Source: Clostridiales bacterium (GTDB lineage Bacteria; Bacillota; Clostridia; Christensenellales; CAG-138). Taken from it: a stretch of DNA of 64,000 nt. The stretch spans positions 1-64,000 of the forward strand of contig DXWI01000004.1 of assembly GCA_019416935.1 (NCBI GenBank), read 5' to 3'. Made by a program: the position numbers and the translations under genes. Positions 53,351 to 61,118 of this stretch are shown here, in pieces. Below the pieces are notes generated by a model. It ran no database searches. It saw nothing but the letters and a program-made list of their open reading frames with translations, and had not been told where the DNA came from. How positions within the stretch are numbered: position 1 is the stretch's first letter; every line of letters starts with the position of its first letter.

Positions 53351-54197
53351 CGAGCCTCGCGGCTCCCGCCCTGACCGTGCCGACGCCCAAAAACATGCCG
53401 CCGGCGTACAGCCGCACAGCGCCTTCCGGCGCTCTGCTGGTTGTCAGCAGACCGTTCATTGTGGGTGAGCGCCGCTCGGCGCCGAGGTCGAGCGGCGGAA
53501 GAAAGGAAAGCGCATCCTCACAGGAGATCACCGCGGTTTTCAAGCGGTGCTCATCCCGCAGCATCTCCAGTTCCGCCACCGTACAGGACTGTTCGACGGA
53601 AAAATGTCCCGCTCCCGTCCGCAGCAGAAAGGACATGTGCGCGGGCACCCCAAGCGCCCGTCCAATATCTGCACAGAGCGTGCGGATGTAGGTGCCGCGG
53701 GAGCATCGGACGCGCAGCAAAAATCGGTTCGCTTCCAGCGCGTCCAGCAAGGTCAGTTCTGAAATGGTAGCGCTCCGAACGCGCTCCGGTACGGTCTCCC
53801 CCGCCCTTGCCAAGTCGTACATTTTTCGGCCACCGACCTTCAGAGCGGAATACGCCGGCGCAATCTGCCGGATTTCGCCGAGGAAGGACGGCAGGATGCG
53901 CTCCAGCATCTCCCGGGTAATATGGCAATTCATCCGCTCCAGTACCGCACCGGCGGCGTCCTGTGTGTCGGTCGCCGTGCCGAACGCAATCTCAGCGATA
54001 TACGTCTTCTCCTTTTCGACAAAATAATCGAACAGACGCGTCGCCCGGCCGATGCAGATCGGCAAAACGCCGGCCGCTCCGGGATCGAGCGTACCGATGT
54101 GCCCCGCGCGCTTTTCCCCAAATATACGGCGCACATCATAAACCGCATTGCTGGACGTCATGCCCGGCGCCTTGAGGAGTACCACAACGCCGTCCAT
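53313..54197 (-). CDS. truB: tRNA pseudouridine(55) synthase TruB
   Basis: Makes pseudouridine 55 in tRNA T-loops. The catalytic Asp lies in HIGTLDPGAAGVLPICIG; TEFSGEIRQ-like LGEIRQIAPAYSALKVGGRKMYDLAR follows. The ATG at 54197 overlaps the nrnA stop in an ATGA junction and has GGAGG 10 bases upstream; length 294. Its end overlaps ribF. Confidence 0.97.
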   Translation of the reverse strand: MDGVVVLLKAPGMTSSNAVYDVRRIFGEKRAGHIGTLDPGAAGVLPICIGRATRLFDYFVEKEKTYIAEIAFGTATDTQDAAGAVLERMNCHITREMLERILPSFLGEIRQIAPAYSALKVGGRKMYDLARAGETVPERVRSATISELTLLDALEANRFLLRVRCSRGTYIRTLCADIGRALGVPAHMSFLLRTGAGHFSVEQSCTVAELEMLRDEHRLKTAVISCEDALSFLPPLDLGAERRSPTMNGLLTTSRAPEGAVRLYAGGMFLGVGTVRAGAARLVVHLYENHESEL

Positions 54198-55159
54198 CAA
54201 TCCGATTCCTCCGCAAGAATCTGCCGCGCCGACTCCAAAATCATCCCGGCAGCATCTTCAATCGGAGCATGCAGCGTACAGCCGGCCGCAAGCCGGTGCC
54301 CGCCGCCTCCAAACCGCACCGCAATGCGGCTCACATCCGCACTGCGCTTGCCGCGCAGGCTGACGCGGACGGCGCCATCCGCACTCTCGCGCACGATTGC
54401 GGCGATCTCCACCGTGTCGATATCCCGCAGCGCGTCGATCAAGCCTTCCGCATCCTCCTCTGCCGCACCGCACATGGCAAGATCGTCGAGCGTCATTTCC
54501 GCAACGGCAATCCGGCCGTTCTCGTACAATCTGCATCCCTGCATTGTACGAGCCTGCAGAAGCGCCTTTCGATAGGGAATCGTTCTGAAAATCCGGCGAT
54601 TCCATTCCGGCAGATCCATGCCGGTTTCCAGAAGCGCCGCCGCAATCCGAAAGGACTGCGGGGAGGTATTGGAATAGGAGAAATTTCCGGTATCAGCCGC
54701 CAATGCGACATAGAGCAGTGAAGCGATCTGCTCATCCAGCGCAACGGGCATTGCCGTCAGGAGCAGATAGATCAACTCGCCGGTTGCGCCGCATTCCTCA
54801 ACCCAGTTTACCTGTGCAAAGCCGGGATTTGTCCCATGATGATCGATGCAGAGCGTGTGCGACGCGCGCTCGAAAAGCGGCTGGCATGCGCCGGCTCTCG
54901 CCAGGTCGGCACAATCCACCGTTACAACCGCCGCCGTCTGCACCGCCTGCTGCGGTGCGAGAACGGCTTCCGTATACGGGCAAAACCGGTACGCGGCCGG
55001 GACGGGATCCGCGCAGACAACCTGCACGCGCTTTCCCAACCGAACCAGCGCACAATAAAGCGCCAACGAGGACCCCAAAGTGTCCCCGTCCGGCGAAATA
55101 TGGGCGATTAGTGTCAGATCGTCATGTTCTTGTAGAAATTGAACCGCTTCATGCATCAT
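54197..55159 (-). CDS. nrnA: Bifunctional oligoribonuclease/PAP phosphatase NrnA
   Basis: DHH/DHHA1 phosphoesterase, 320 residues, that degrades nanoRNA and probably pAp. The DHH domain motifs AHISPDGDTLGSSLAL, TVDCADL and CIDHHGTNPGF are intact, with DHHA1 GGGGHRLAAG at the C-terminus. Its start overlaps the rbfA stop by 11 bases and its stop couples to truB. Confidence 0.96.
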   Translation of the reverse strand: MMHEAVQFLQEHDDLTLIAHISPDGDTLGSSLALYCALVRLGKRVQVVCADPVPAAYRFCPYTEAVLAPQQAVQTAAVVTVDCADLARAGACQPLFERASHTLCIDHHGTNPGFAQVNWVEECGATGELIYLLLTAMPVALDEQIASLLYVALAADTGNFSYSNTSPQSFRIAAALLETGMDLPEWNRRIFRTIPYRKALLQARTMQGCRLYENGRIAVAEMTLDDLAMCGAAEEDAEGLIDALRDIDTVEIAAIVRESADGAVRVSLRGKRSADVSRIAVRFGGGGHRLAAGCTLHAPIEDAAGMILESARQILAEESD

Positions 55160-55517
55160 CGTCGGATTTCTGCTCCTTGTGCAGTTCGTTCAGAATCTGC
55201 GAAATGTGCACACTGTAGGCGATGGAATCATCCAGTATGAACTTGAGCGACGGCACGCGACGGATGAGCATACGCTGACCAACCTCGCGCGCAATAAAAC
55301 CTGCTGCATGGTTGAGCGCGTCCACAGTATCCTGCCGCACCCGCTCCTCCTTGTCATACACGGAAACGCGCACCTTGGCATACTTGAGATCTCTCGTGAC
55401 CTCCACGCCGGTCAGCGTCGTCATGTCCGACAGGCGTGGATCCTTGAGCTCGCGAACCACTTCGCTGATCGTCTTTTTCAGTTCTTCGTTCATTCTGTCG
55501 CTACGAATCGCCGACAT
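55149..55517 (-). CDS. rbfA: 30S ribosome-binding factor A
   Basis: 122-residue cold-shock/ribosome maturation factor with the KH-like fold: RSDRMNEELKKTISEVVREL and ITRDLKYAKVRVSV-like VTRDLKYAKVRVSVYD, plus the PSLKFILDDS motif near the C-terminus. TAAGGAGATACT precedes the ATG. It follows infB by 9 bases. Confidence 0.97.
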   Translation of the reverse strand: MSAIRSDRMNEELKKTISEVVRELKDPRLSDMTTLTGVEVTRDLKYAKVRVSVYDKEERVRQDTVDALNHAAGFIAREVGQRMLIRRVPSLKFILDDSIAYSVHISQILNELHKEQKSDDDA

Positions 55518-55526
55518 AGTATCTCC

Positions 55527-58229
55527 TTATCGCTGCACTTGCTCCATCACGAAGGCCTCGATTGTGTCGCCCTCCTGAATGTCATTGAAGTTGTCGATGC
55601 TGATACCGCATTCATAGCCTGCGGCGACCTCCTTTGCGTCATCCTTAAAACGCTTGAGGGAGGCAATCTTGCCTTCGTGAATCACAATACCGTCGCGAAC
55701 AACGCGCACCTGTGCGTTGCGGGACACCTTGCCCTCCTGCACATAAGCGCCTGCAATCGTGCCGACGCCGGACACCTTGAAGGTATTGCGCACGGAAATG
55801 CGGCCCAGCTCCACCTCCTGAAATACGGGTTTGAACATGCCCTTCATGGCGTTCTCCACATCCTCGATCGCGCTGTAGATGACGCGGTAGGTACGCACAT
55901 CCACGTTTTCGCGTTCCGCCGTTTGACGCGCCGTCGAATCCGGACGCACATTGAACCCGATGACGATGGCGTTGGATGCGGATGCAAACATGATATCCGA
56001 CCCCGTGATGGCGCCAACGCCGCCATGGATGCACTTGACGCGCACCTCGTCATTGGACAGCTTTTCCAATGCCTGCCGCACAGCCTCGACCGAGCCCTGC
56101 ACATCGGCCTTTACGATGATGTTCAGATCCTTGAGCTCTCCCTCGGCCATCTGGTTGAACAGATCGTCCAGCGAGACCTTGCTGAGATTCTTGAGCTGCG
56201 CCGCCTTGAGCTTGTCACGGCGCTCCTCAACGACCTGACGGGAGAGTTTATCCACCTCGACTACGTTGAGAATGTCGCCGGCGTCCGGCACTTCATTGAA
56301 GCCCAACACTTCGACCGGCGTCGAAGGACCCGCCTCCGATACCACGCGGCCGCGATCATCCATCATTGCGCGCACACGGCCGTATGCCATGCCGGCAACG
56401 ATGGTGTCGCCCTTCTTCAGCGTACCGTTCTGCACGAGCACCGTAGCGATCGGGCCGCGGCCCTTATCCAGCTTTGCTTCCACAATGGTGCCCTTTGCCA
56501 AGCGCTTCGGGTTGGCCTTCAGTTCCAGCACATCGGCCTGCAAAAGCACCATCTCGAGCAGCGAATCCAGATTCATCTGCGTCTTGGCCGAAACCGGCAC
56601 GCAGATCGTATCTCCGCCCCACTCCTCGCTCACAAGACCGTACTCGGTGAGCTGCTGCTTGACGCGCTCCGGATCCGCCTCCGGACGATCCATCTTGTTG
56701 ATGGCCACCACGATCGGGACGTTCGCGGCCTTTGCATGGTTAATCGCTTCCACGGTCTGCGGCATAATGCCGTCGTCAGCGGCGACAACCAGAATGACCA
56801 CGTCCGTCACCTGCGCGCCGCGGGCGCGCATGGAGGTGAACGCTTCATGGCCCGGCGTGTCGATAAACGTAATCTTGCGGTTGTTGCGAACCACGGTATA
56901 CGCACCGATATGCTGCGTGATGCCGCCGGCCTCGCCCTCGGTTACGGCGCTGTTGCGGATCGCATCCAGCAGAGACGTTTTGCCATGGTCGACATGGCCC
57001 ATGATCGTCACAACCGGCGGACGCTCCACGAGCTGATCCGGCGTATCCTCCTCGTCCGCGCTGTCGCTGAGCACTTCTTCAAACGATTTGCTGAGTTTCT
57101 GCTCCAGCTCGATGTTGTATTCCGAAGCGATCAGCTCACAGGTATCAAAATCGATCTCCTGATTGATCGTCGCCATGATGCCGAGCATGAACAGCTTCTT
57201 GATGATTTCCGCGACCGGCTTTCCGATCTTCTCAGACAAATCTTTGACGGAGATCATTTCCGTAGTAATCACCGCCTTTTCTATCACCACCGGTTCGGGT
57301 CGGCGCATCTGCTGCTGTTTGCCGCGGCGCACCTTGCGGTTTCCGACCACGCCGTCGTCATCCCAGTTGCGTGCGTCGGGCCCGTTCTCCCGCTGAATGG
57401 CTTTTTTATTCTTTGCTTTTTTATCCGATTCATAGCTACGCTGATACGAGCTCTTATTCGGGTCGAAATTGCTCACGCGCTCCTTGCCGCTGCTCATCGG
57501 AGCTGCGGGCGCTGCGCTGCGAGCGCCGCCCTGCTGTGGACGCTGCTGGTAGCCGCTCTGCTGCGGGCGCTGCTGGTAGCCGCCCTGCTGCGGACGCTGC
57601 TGATAGCCGCCCTGCTGCGGGCGCTGCTGGTAGCCACCCTGCTGCAGGCGCTGCTGATAGCCACCCTGCTGAATCGGCCGTGCCTGGTAGCCGCTTTGGG
57701 CGGGCTGCTGCGGCTTGCTCTGCTGAGGCTGCGCGGACTCGGATATCACATGCGCTTCATACGCGGTCTTTGGCTCGGCAGGTGCTTGCGCCGTTTTCTC
57801 CGCCCCGGCTTCTATCGCGCTCACCGTCTCCTGCTTTTTAGTCGGCTCTGTCTGTGGTTCCGTCGGCGCGGCTGCCGGCTTATCTGCCTCCCCGGCCGCC
57901 GCTTGCGGCTGTACCTGAATCTCCTCTGCAGCCTGCGGTTGAAATTCGTCCATCTCATCCACACCGCCCACATGGACTGCCAAATCCTTGTCGGAGGCCA
58001 AAACCGAGCGCAGACGTTCCTGCCGCTCGCGTTCCTGCCGCTCGCGGCGCTCCTGCGCTTCCTTTTCCAGAAGAGATTTTTCTGCAGCCTTCACGTTGGA
58101 CAAAAGCTCTGTCACGGATGTCTGCGTTGCAACAATCCGTTCCAAAATCGCATTTGCTTCACCGTGAAGCTGTTTTGCAGTTTCCAGAAAACTCTTGTTT
58201 GCCATATCTGTTCTTGCCCCCGATATCAT
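55527..58229 (-). CDS. infB: Translation initiation factor IF-2
   Basis: GTPase that brings fMet-tRNA to the 30S subunit. A long N-terminal charged and disordered region (about 1-290) contains a Gly-Tyr-Gln-Gln-Arg-Pro repeat; then an IF2_N domain (MISVKDLSEKIGKPVAEIIKKLF), the G domain (VTIMGHVDHGKTSLLDAI, DTPGHEAF, NKMDR), and C-terminal domains. 900 residues. The ATG at 58229 overlaps the ylxQ stop (ATGA), which favours it over the ATG at 58205. Confidence 0.97.
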   Translation of the reverse strand: MISGARTDMANKSFLETAKQLHGEANAILERIVATQTSVTELLSNVKAAEKSLLEKEAQERRERQERERQERLRSVLASDKDLAVHVGGVDEMDEFQPQAAEEIQVQPQAAAGEADKPAAAPTEPQTEPTKKQETVSAIEAGAEKTAQAPAEPKTAYEAHVISESAQPQQSKPQQPAQSGYQARPIQQGGYQQRLQQGGYQQRPQQGGYQQRPQQGGYQQRPQQSGYQQRPQQGGARSAAPAAPMSSGKERVSNFDPNKSSYQRSYESDKKAKNKKAIQRENGPDARNWDDDGVVGNRKVRRGKQQQMRRPEPVVIEKAVITTEMISVKDLSEKIGKPVAEIIKKLFMLGIMATINQEIDFDTCELIASEYNIELEQKLSKSFEEVLSDSADEEDTPDQLVERPPVVTIMGHVDHGKTSLLDAIRNSAVTEGEAGGITQHIGAYTVVRNNRKITFIDTPGHEAFTSMRARGAQVTDVVILVVAADDGIMPQTVEAINHAKAANVPIVVAINKMDRPEADPERVKQQLTEYGLVSEEWGGDTICVPVSAKTQMNLDSLLEMVLLQADVLELKANPKRLAKGTIVEAKLDKGRGPIATVLVQNGTLKKGDTIVAGMAYGRVRAMMDDRGRVVSEAGPSTPVEVLGFNEVPDAGDILNVVEVDKLSRQVVEERRDKLKAAQLKNLSKVSLDDLFNQMAEGELKDLNIIVKADVQGSVEAVRQALEKLSNDEVRVKCIHGGVGAITGSDIMFASASNAIVIGFNVRPDSTARQTAERENVDVRTYRVIYSAIEDVENAMKGMFKPVFQEVELGRISVRNTFKVSGVGTIAGAYVQEGKVSRNAQVRVVRDGIVIHEGKIASLKRFKDDAKEVAAGYECGISIDNFNDIQEGDTIEAFVMEQVQR
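57531..57665. repeat. Five-copy 27-bp minisatellite in infB
   Basis: Five head-to-tail 27-bp units (57531-57557, 57558-57584, 57585-57611, 57612-57638, 57639-57665) with only a few mismatches, each encoding nine residues of the form GGYQQRPQQ. Diverged copies flank them to about 57700. Period is a multiple of three, so copy-number changes preserve the frame. Confidence 0.95.
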
Positions 58230-58576
58230 TTATCCTCGAATGCAGCCGTCAGCTCTGTCGCCGCATTCCGTTTTGCGGCCAATTCGACCGCCGCGTTTTG
58301 AATCATAGCGGAAAACCCCGGGTCCGTAATTGCCAGCACAATGCGCTCCGGTTTGCCGATCGCCTGTCCCGCCTGCTCCGCAAGCAGGAGCGGCGTTTGC
58401 ATGCGCTCGCACAAACGGCGATACCGTTCTTTGGTCGCTTGCGACGCTTCGGAATCGAGAATGACCAGTTTTGCATTCCCGGCGCGAACCAATTTTTCAA
58501 CCGAAAAATCACCCGATTGGCACTTTCCCGCCTTCATCGCAAGGCCGATTGCATTACTCAGCTTTTGCCCCTGCAT
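58226..58576 (-). CDS. ylxQ: L7Ae-family ribosomal-type protein YlxQ
   Basis: 116-residue L7Ae/L30e-like RNA-binding protein; family sequence SNAIGLAMKAGKCQSGDFSVEKLVRAG is clear. In Bacillus it binds kink-turn RNA. The ATG at 58576 has GAGAGG 6 bases upstream and lies within the end of ylxR (23-base overlap). It is coupled to infB by an ATGA junction. Confidence 0.93.
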   Translation of the reverse strand: MQGQKLSNAIGLAMKAGKCQSGDFSVEKLVRAGNAKLVILDSEASQATKERYRRLCERMQTPLLLAEQAGQAIGKPERIVLAITDPGFSAMIQNAAVELAAKRNAATELTAAFEDK

Positions 58577-58829
58577 GCAGCGCCTCTCTGAGAGAGTCGA
58601 ATATCGACTCGTCGATCCGCGTTTCCAGCGCTCTGTCGAGCGCACGCGTTTTGACAGCGCGGCTCAGGCAATCGATGGAATCGCACAAATATGCGCCGCG
58701 GCCGTTCGCGCGACCGGTACGATCCAGCGTTACCGCACCCTCCGGCGTGCGTACAATGCGGATCAGCTCCTTTTTGGGCCGCATCTGTCGGCAGGCCACG
58801 CACATGCGCATCGGAATTTTCTTTGGCAA
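58554..58829 (-). CDS. ylxR: YlxR/DUF448 RNA-binding protein
   Basis: 91-residue protein with the family signature CVACRQMRPKKELIRIVRTP and GRANGRGAYLC. Its structure suggests RNA binding; in some bacteria it alters gene expression. It starts at a TTG, 8 bases after GGAGG that overlaps the nusA stop. Confidence 0.93.
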   Translation of the reverse strand: MPKKIPMRMCVACRQMRPKKELIRIVRTPEGAVTLDRTGRANGRGAYLCDSIDCLSRAVKTRALDRALETRIDESIFDSLREALHAGAKAE

Positions 58830-58832
58830 GCC

Positions 58833-59921
58833 TTACGCCTCCGTTTCCTCCGTATAGTCCCCGTCATGGAAAATCGCATCCATCGCCTCTTCTGCCTGCG
58901 ACTGGCTCTTGATGTCGATCTTCCAGCCGGTCAGCTTCGCGGCAAGGCGCGCGTTCTGGCCTTCTTTACCGATTGCCAGGGAAAGCTGTGCATCCGGTAC
59001 GATGACCTTGGCCGCCTTCTCCTCTTCATTGATATAAACCATCAGCACCTTTGCCGGACTGAGCGCCTTTGCAATATAAACGGCGGAATCGCAATCCCAC
59101 TCGATGATGTCAATTTTCTCATTGTGCAGTTCGTTGACAATGCGCTCCACGCGGGCGCCGCGCTGACCGACGCATGCGCCGACCGCATCGACCTGCGGAT
59201 CGATGGAATGCACGGCCACCTTTGTCCGAAAGCCCGCTTCTCGGGCGATCGACTTGACCTGCACCACGCCGCTCTGAATTTCCGGCACCTCCAGTTCGAA
59301 CAGGCGCTTGACCAGTCCGGGATGCGTGCGGGAAACCAACACCTGCGGCCCCTTATTGTCCTTACGAACCTCAAGTACATACACCTTAATGCGATCGGAA
59401 TTCTCGTATGTCTCGTTGGGGATCATTTCGTTGGCGGTGAGCAGGCCGTCCGTTTTGCCAAGTTCGACGTAGGCGTTTCCCTTCTCGACGCGCTGGACGA
59501 TGGCGGTGAGCACCTCGTTTTCCTTTTCTACATATTCCTCGTAGATCACTCCGCGCTCCGCTTCGCGGATGCGCTGCACGACGACCTGCTTGGCAGTCTG
59601 CGCAGCGATGCGGCCAAAGTCGCGCGTTTTGATCTCCTCCTCCAGTACATCGCCCAATTCATAGAGTGCATTGACCTTTTTCGCAGCAGCGAGCGCGATT
59701 TCGTTATGCGGATTCTCTACGGTCTCGACCACCGTTTTGGAGGCGAAAATCTGAATATCGCCGGTATGCGGATCGACCTCTGCCCGCACGTTGGCCGAGG
59801 TGCCGTAGTTGCGCTTATATGCCGAAATCAGAGCGGCTTCAATCGCGGCGATCAGCACATCCTTGCCGATTCCGCGTTCCTTTTCCAGTGCATTCAGCGC
59901 TTCAATAAACTCCGCGTTCAT
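58833..59921 (-). CDS. nusA: Transcription termination/antitermination protein NusA
   Basis: Pausing and termination factor bound to RNA polymerase. N-terminal domain (about 1-130), S1 domain (about 135-200), and two KH domains (VGACVGQRGARVERIV and LSLAIGKEGQNARLAAKLTGW) in 362 residues, the usual Bacillota form without the C-terminal acidic repeats of E. coli. It lies in the rimP-nusA-ylxR-ylxQ-infB operon. Confidence 0.98.
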   Translation of the reverse strand: MNAEFIEALNALEKERGIGKDVLIAAIEAALISAYKRNYGTSANVRAEVDPHTGDIQIFASKTVVETVENPHNEIALAAAKKVNALYELGDVLEEEIKTRDFGRIAAQTAKQVVVQRIREAERGVIYEEYVEKENEVLTAIVQRVEKGNAYVELGKTDGLLTANEMIPNETYENSDRIKVYVLEVRKDNKGPQVLVSRTHPGLVKRLFELEVPEIQSGVVQVKSIAREAGFRTKVAVHSIDPQVDAVGACVGQRGARVERIVNELHNEKIDIIEWDCDSAVYIAKALSPAKVLMVYINEEEKAAKVIVPDAQLSLAIGKEGQNARLAAKLTGWKIDIKSQSQAEEAMDAIFHDGDYTEETEA

Positions 59922-59945
59922 GTTAGTATTTCATCCTTTCGTCCA

Positions 59946-60401
59946 TTAAAATCTGATATACGGTTTGACCAGCGCCGCTTCTTTGCGCTTGATGGTAATC
60001 GTTCGGCCATCCTCTAGCAGCAGATCAAAGGACTGCGCGTCATATGTTTGCAATACGCCCATCCATTCCTTCTGATTCTCAAACGGTGCGTACAGCTTGA
60101 CAACAAGCTCCTGACCGACGCTGCGTGCAAAATCCGCATCTTTCTTGAGCGGTCGATCCAGTCCCAGCGAGGATACGCTCAGATAGTACTGCTGATCGAT
60201 CGGGTCCGCTTCATCCAGAATCGGTTCCACCGCGCGGCTGACGCGCTCGCAGTCATTGAGGTCTACGCCGCCTTCCCGGTTGATATACAGCGTAAGCACC
60301 CAATTGCCATATTCCTTGACAAACTCCACATCACACAACTCAAAGCCCATCGCTTCCACCGTCGGCTGCAAGAGTTGTTCCGCCAGTTCGGTTGTTTTCA
60401 A
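59946..60401 (-). CDS. rimP: Ribosome maturation factor RimP
   Basis: Needed for 30S maturation. 151 residues from a TTG at 60401 that lies 9 bases after GGAGG; the family sequence GFELCDVEFVKEYGNWVLTLYINREGGVDLNDCE is complete, ending VSSLGLDRPLKKDADF. The longer frame to 60434 has no family support. It is the first gene of the nusA operon and lies after a terminator hairpin in its leader. Confidence 0.96.
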   Translation of the reverse strand: MKTTELAEQLLQPTVEAMGFELCDVEFVKEYGNWVLTLYINREGGVDLNDCERVSRAVEPILDEADPIDQQYYLSVSSLGLDRPLKKDADFARSVGQELVVKLYAPFENQKEWMGVLQTYDAQSFDLLLEDGRTITIKRKEAALVKPYIRF

Positions 60402-60450
60402 AAGCCGTTTCCTCCAGATCGGTTCCAGTCCCAAAGCGTTGCCCTGAAAA

Positions 60451-60479
60451 CGAAAGAGTGGGGTTTCCCCACTCTTTCG
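60451..60479 (-). terminator. Terminator after pgsA, placed inside the rimP-nusA leader
   Basis: A perfect 13-bp stem (CGAAAGAGTGGGG and its complement) with a 3-base loop followed by TTTTC on the minus strand. It lies 70 bases past the pgsA stop, but also about 20 bases downstream of the apparent rimP promoter start site, so it can act as an attenuator for rimP-nusA. Confidence 0.88.
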
Positions 60480-60504
60480 GCAAGTTCACAATCCAACGAA
60501 ACAA

Positions 60505-60533
60505 AGTATAACACACTTTGCTCCGGAATGCAA
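60505..60533 (-). promoter_or_regulatory. SigA-type promoter of rimP-nusA operon
   Basis: TTGCAT (complement at 60528-60533), 17-base spacer, TATACT (complement at 60505-60510). Transcription would start at about 60498, upstream of the terminator hairpin. Confidence 0.82.
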
Positions 60534-60548
60534 GCCTTTTCTGCATTT

Positions 60549-61118
60549 CTAGGCCTGTTTCTCCTGTGTTTTCCGGTCGTCTTTCCCCGTTTTGAGACCG
60601 GGGAAAAATGCCCGTATCGCATAATGGAGAAGTGCAACATAGGAAAGCACCGTCGCAACCAACAGCGTGTAAAAGTCATAGGGGGTCAATCTGGAATCCT
60701 GGAAGGAGAGTAACGAGAGGATCACGCCGGCGGCGAACAGACCGGTTGCGATCTTGCCAAACCAGTCCGCATAGACCACGACACGACGCTTGAGCATCAG
60801 TGCGCTACCGACGATCATCAGCAGTTCTTTTCCCGTGGACAGAAGGAAAAGAACCAGGTATGCCGGCTGCCGCTTGCCGATATAGATGCAGAGCAGCGCC
60901 GCAACCACCAGCAGCTTATCCGCAAACGGATCCAGCAGCTTTCCAACGTTGGTAATCCAGTTGTTCCTTCTGGCCAGATATCCATCCAATATGTCGGTCA
61001 GGAATGCCAAAACATACACGGACAGGGCGGCAACATGCCGCCCCGCAAGAAACAGGTATACAAATACCCCTACCATGCCAATCCGCAGAACGGATAGAAT
61101 GTTCGGAATATGCCGCAT
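60549..61118 (-). CDS. pgsA: CDP-diacylglycerol-glycerol-3-phosphate 3-phosphatidyltransferase
   Basis: Phosphatidylglycerophosphate synthase, 189 residues with several membrane helices. The CDP-alcohol phosphotransferase motif is intact: TDILDGYLARRNNWITNVGK then LLDPFADK. The ATG overlaps the oadA stop by one base (TGATG), so translation is coupled to the decarboxylase. Another CDP-OH enzyme cannot be ruled out, but length and motif fit PgsA. Confidence 0.94.
   Translation of the reverse strand: MRHIPNILSVLRIGMVGVFVYLFLAGRHVAALSVYVLAFLTDILDGYLARRNNWITNVGKLLDPFADKLLVVAALLCIYIGKRQPAYLVLFLLSTGKELLMIVGSALMLKRRVVVYADWFGKIATGLFAAGVILSLLSFQDSRLTPYDFYTLLVATVLSYVALLHYAIRAFFPGLKTGKDDRKTQEKQA

Noticed and set aside
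57531..57665. Possible CRISPR array from the regularly spaced 27-bp units
   Set aside because: The units are directly head to tail with no unique spacers and encode an in-frame peptide repeat in infB.
55179..58301. A 1,040-codon open frame on the plus strand with an Ala/Leu-rich repeat
   Set aside because: It is antisense to rbfA and infB; the Ala/Leu repeat is just the complement of the infB 27-bp repeat.
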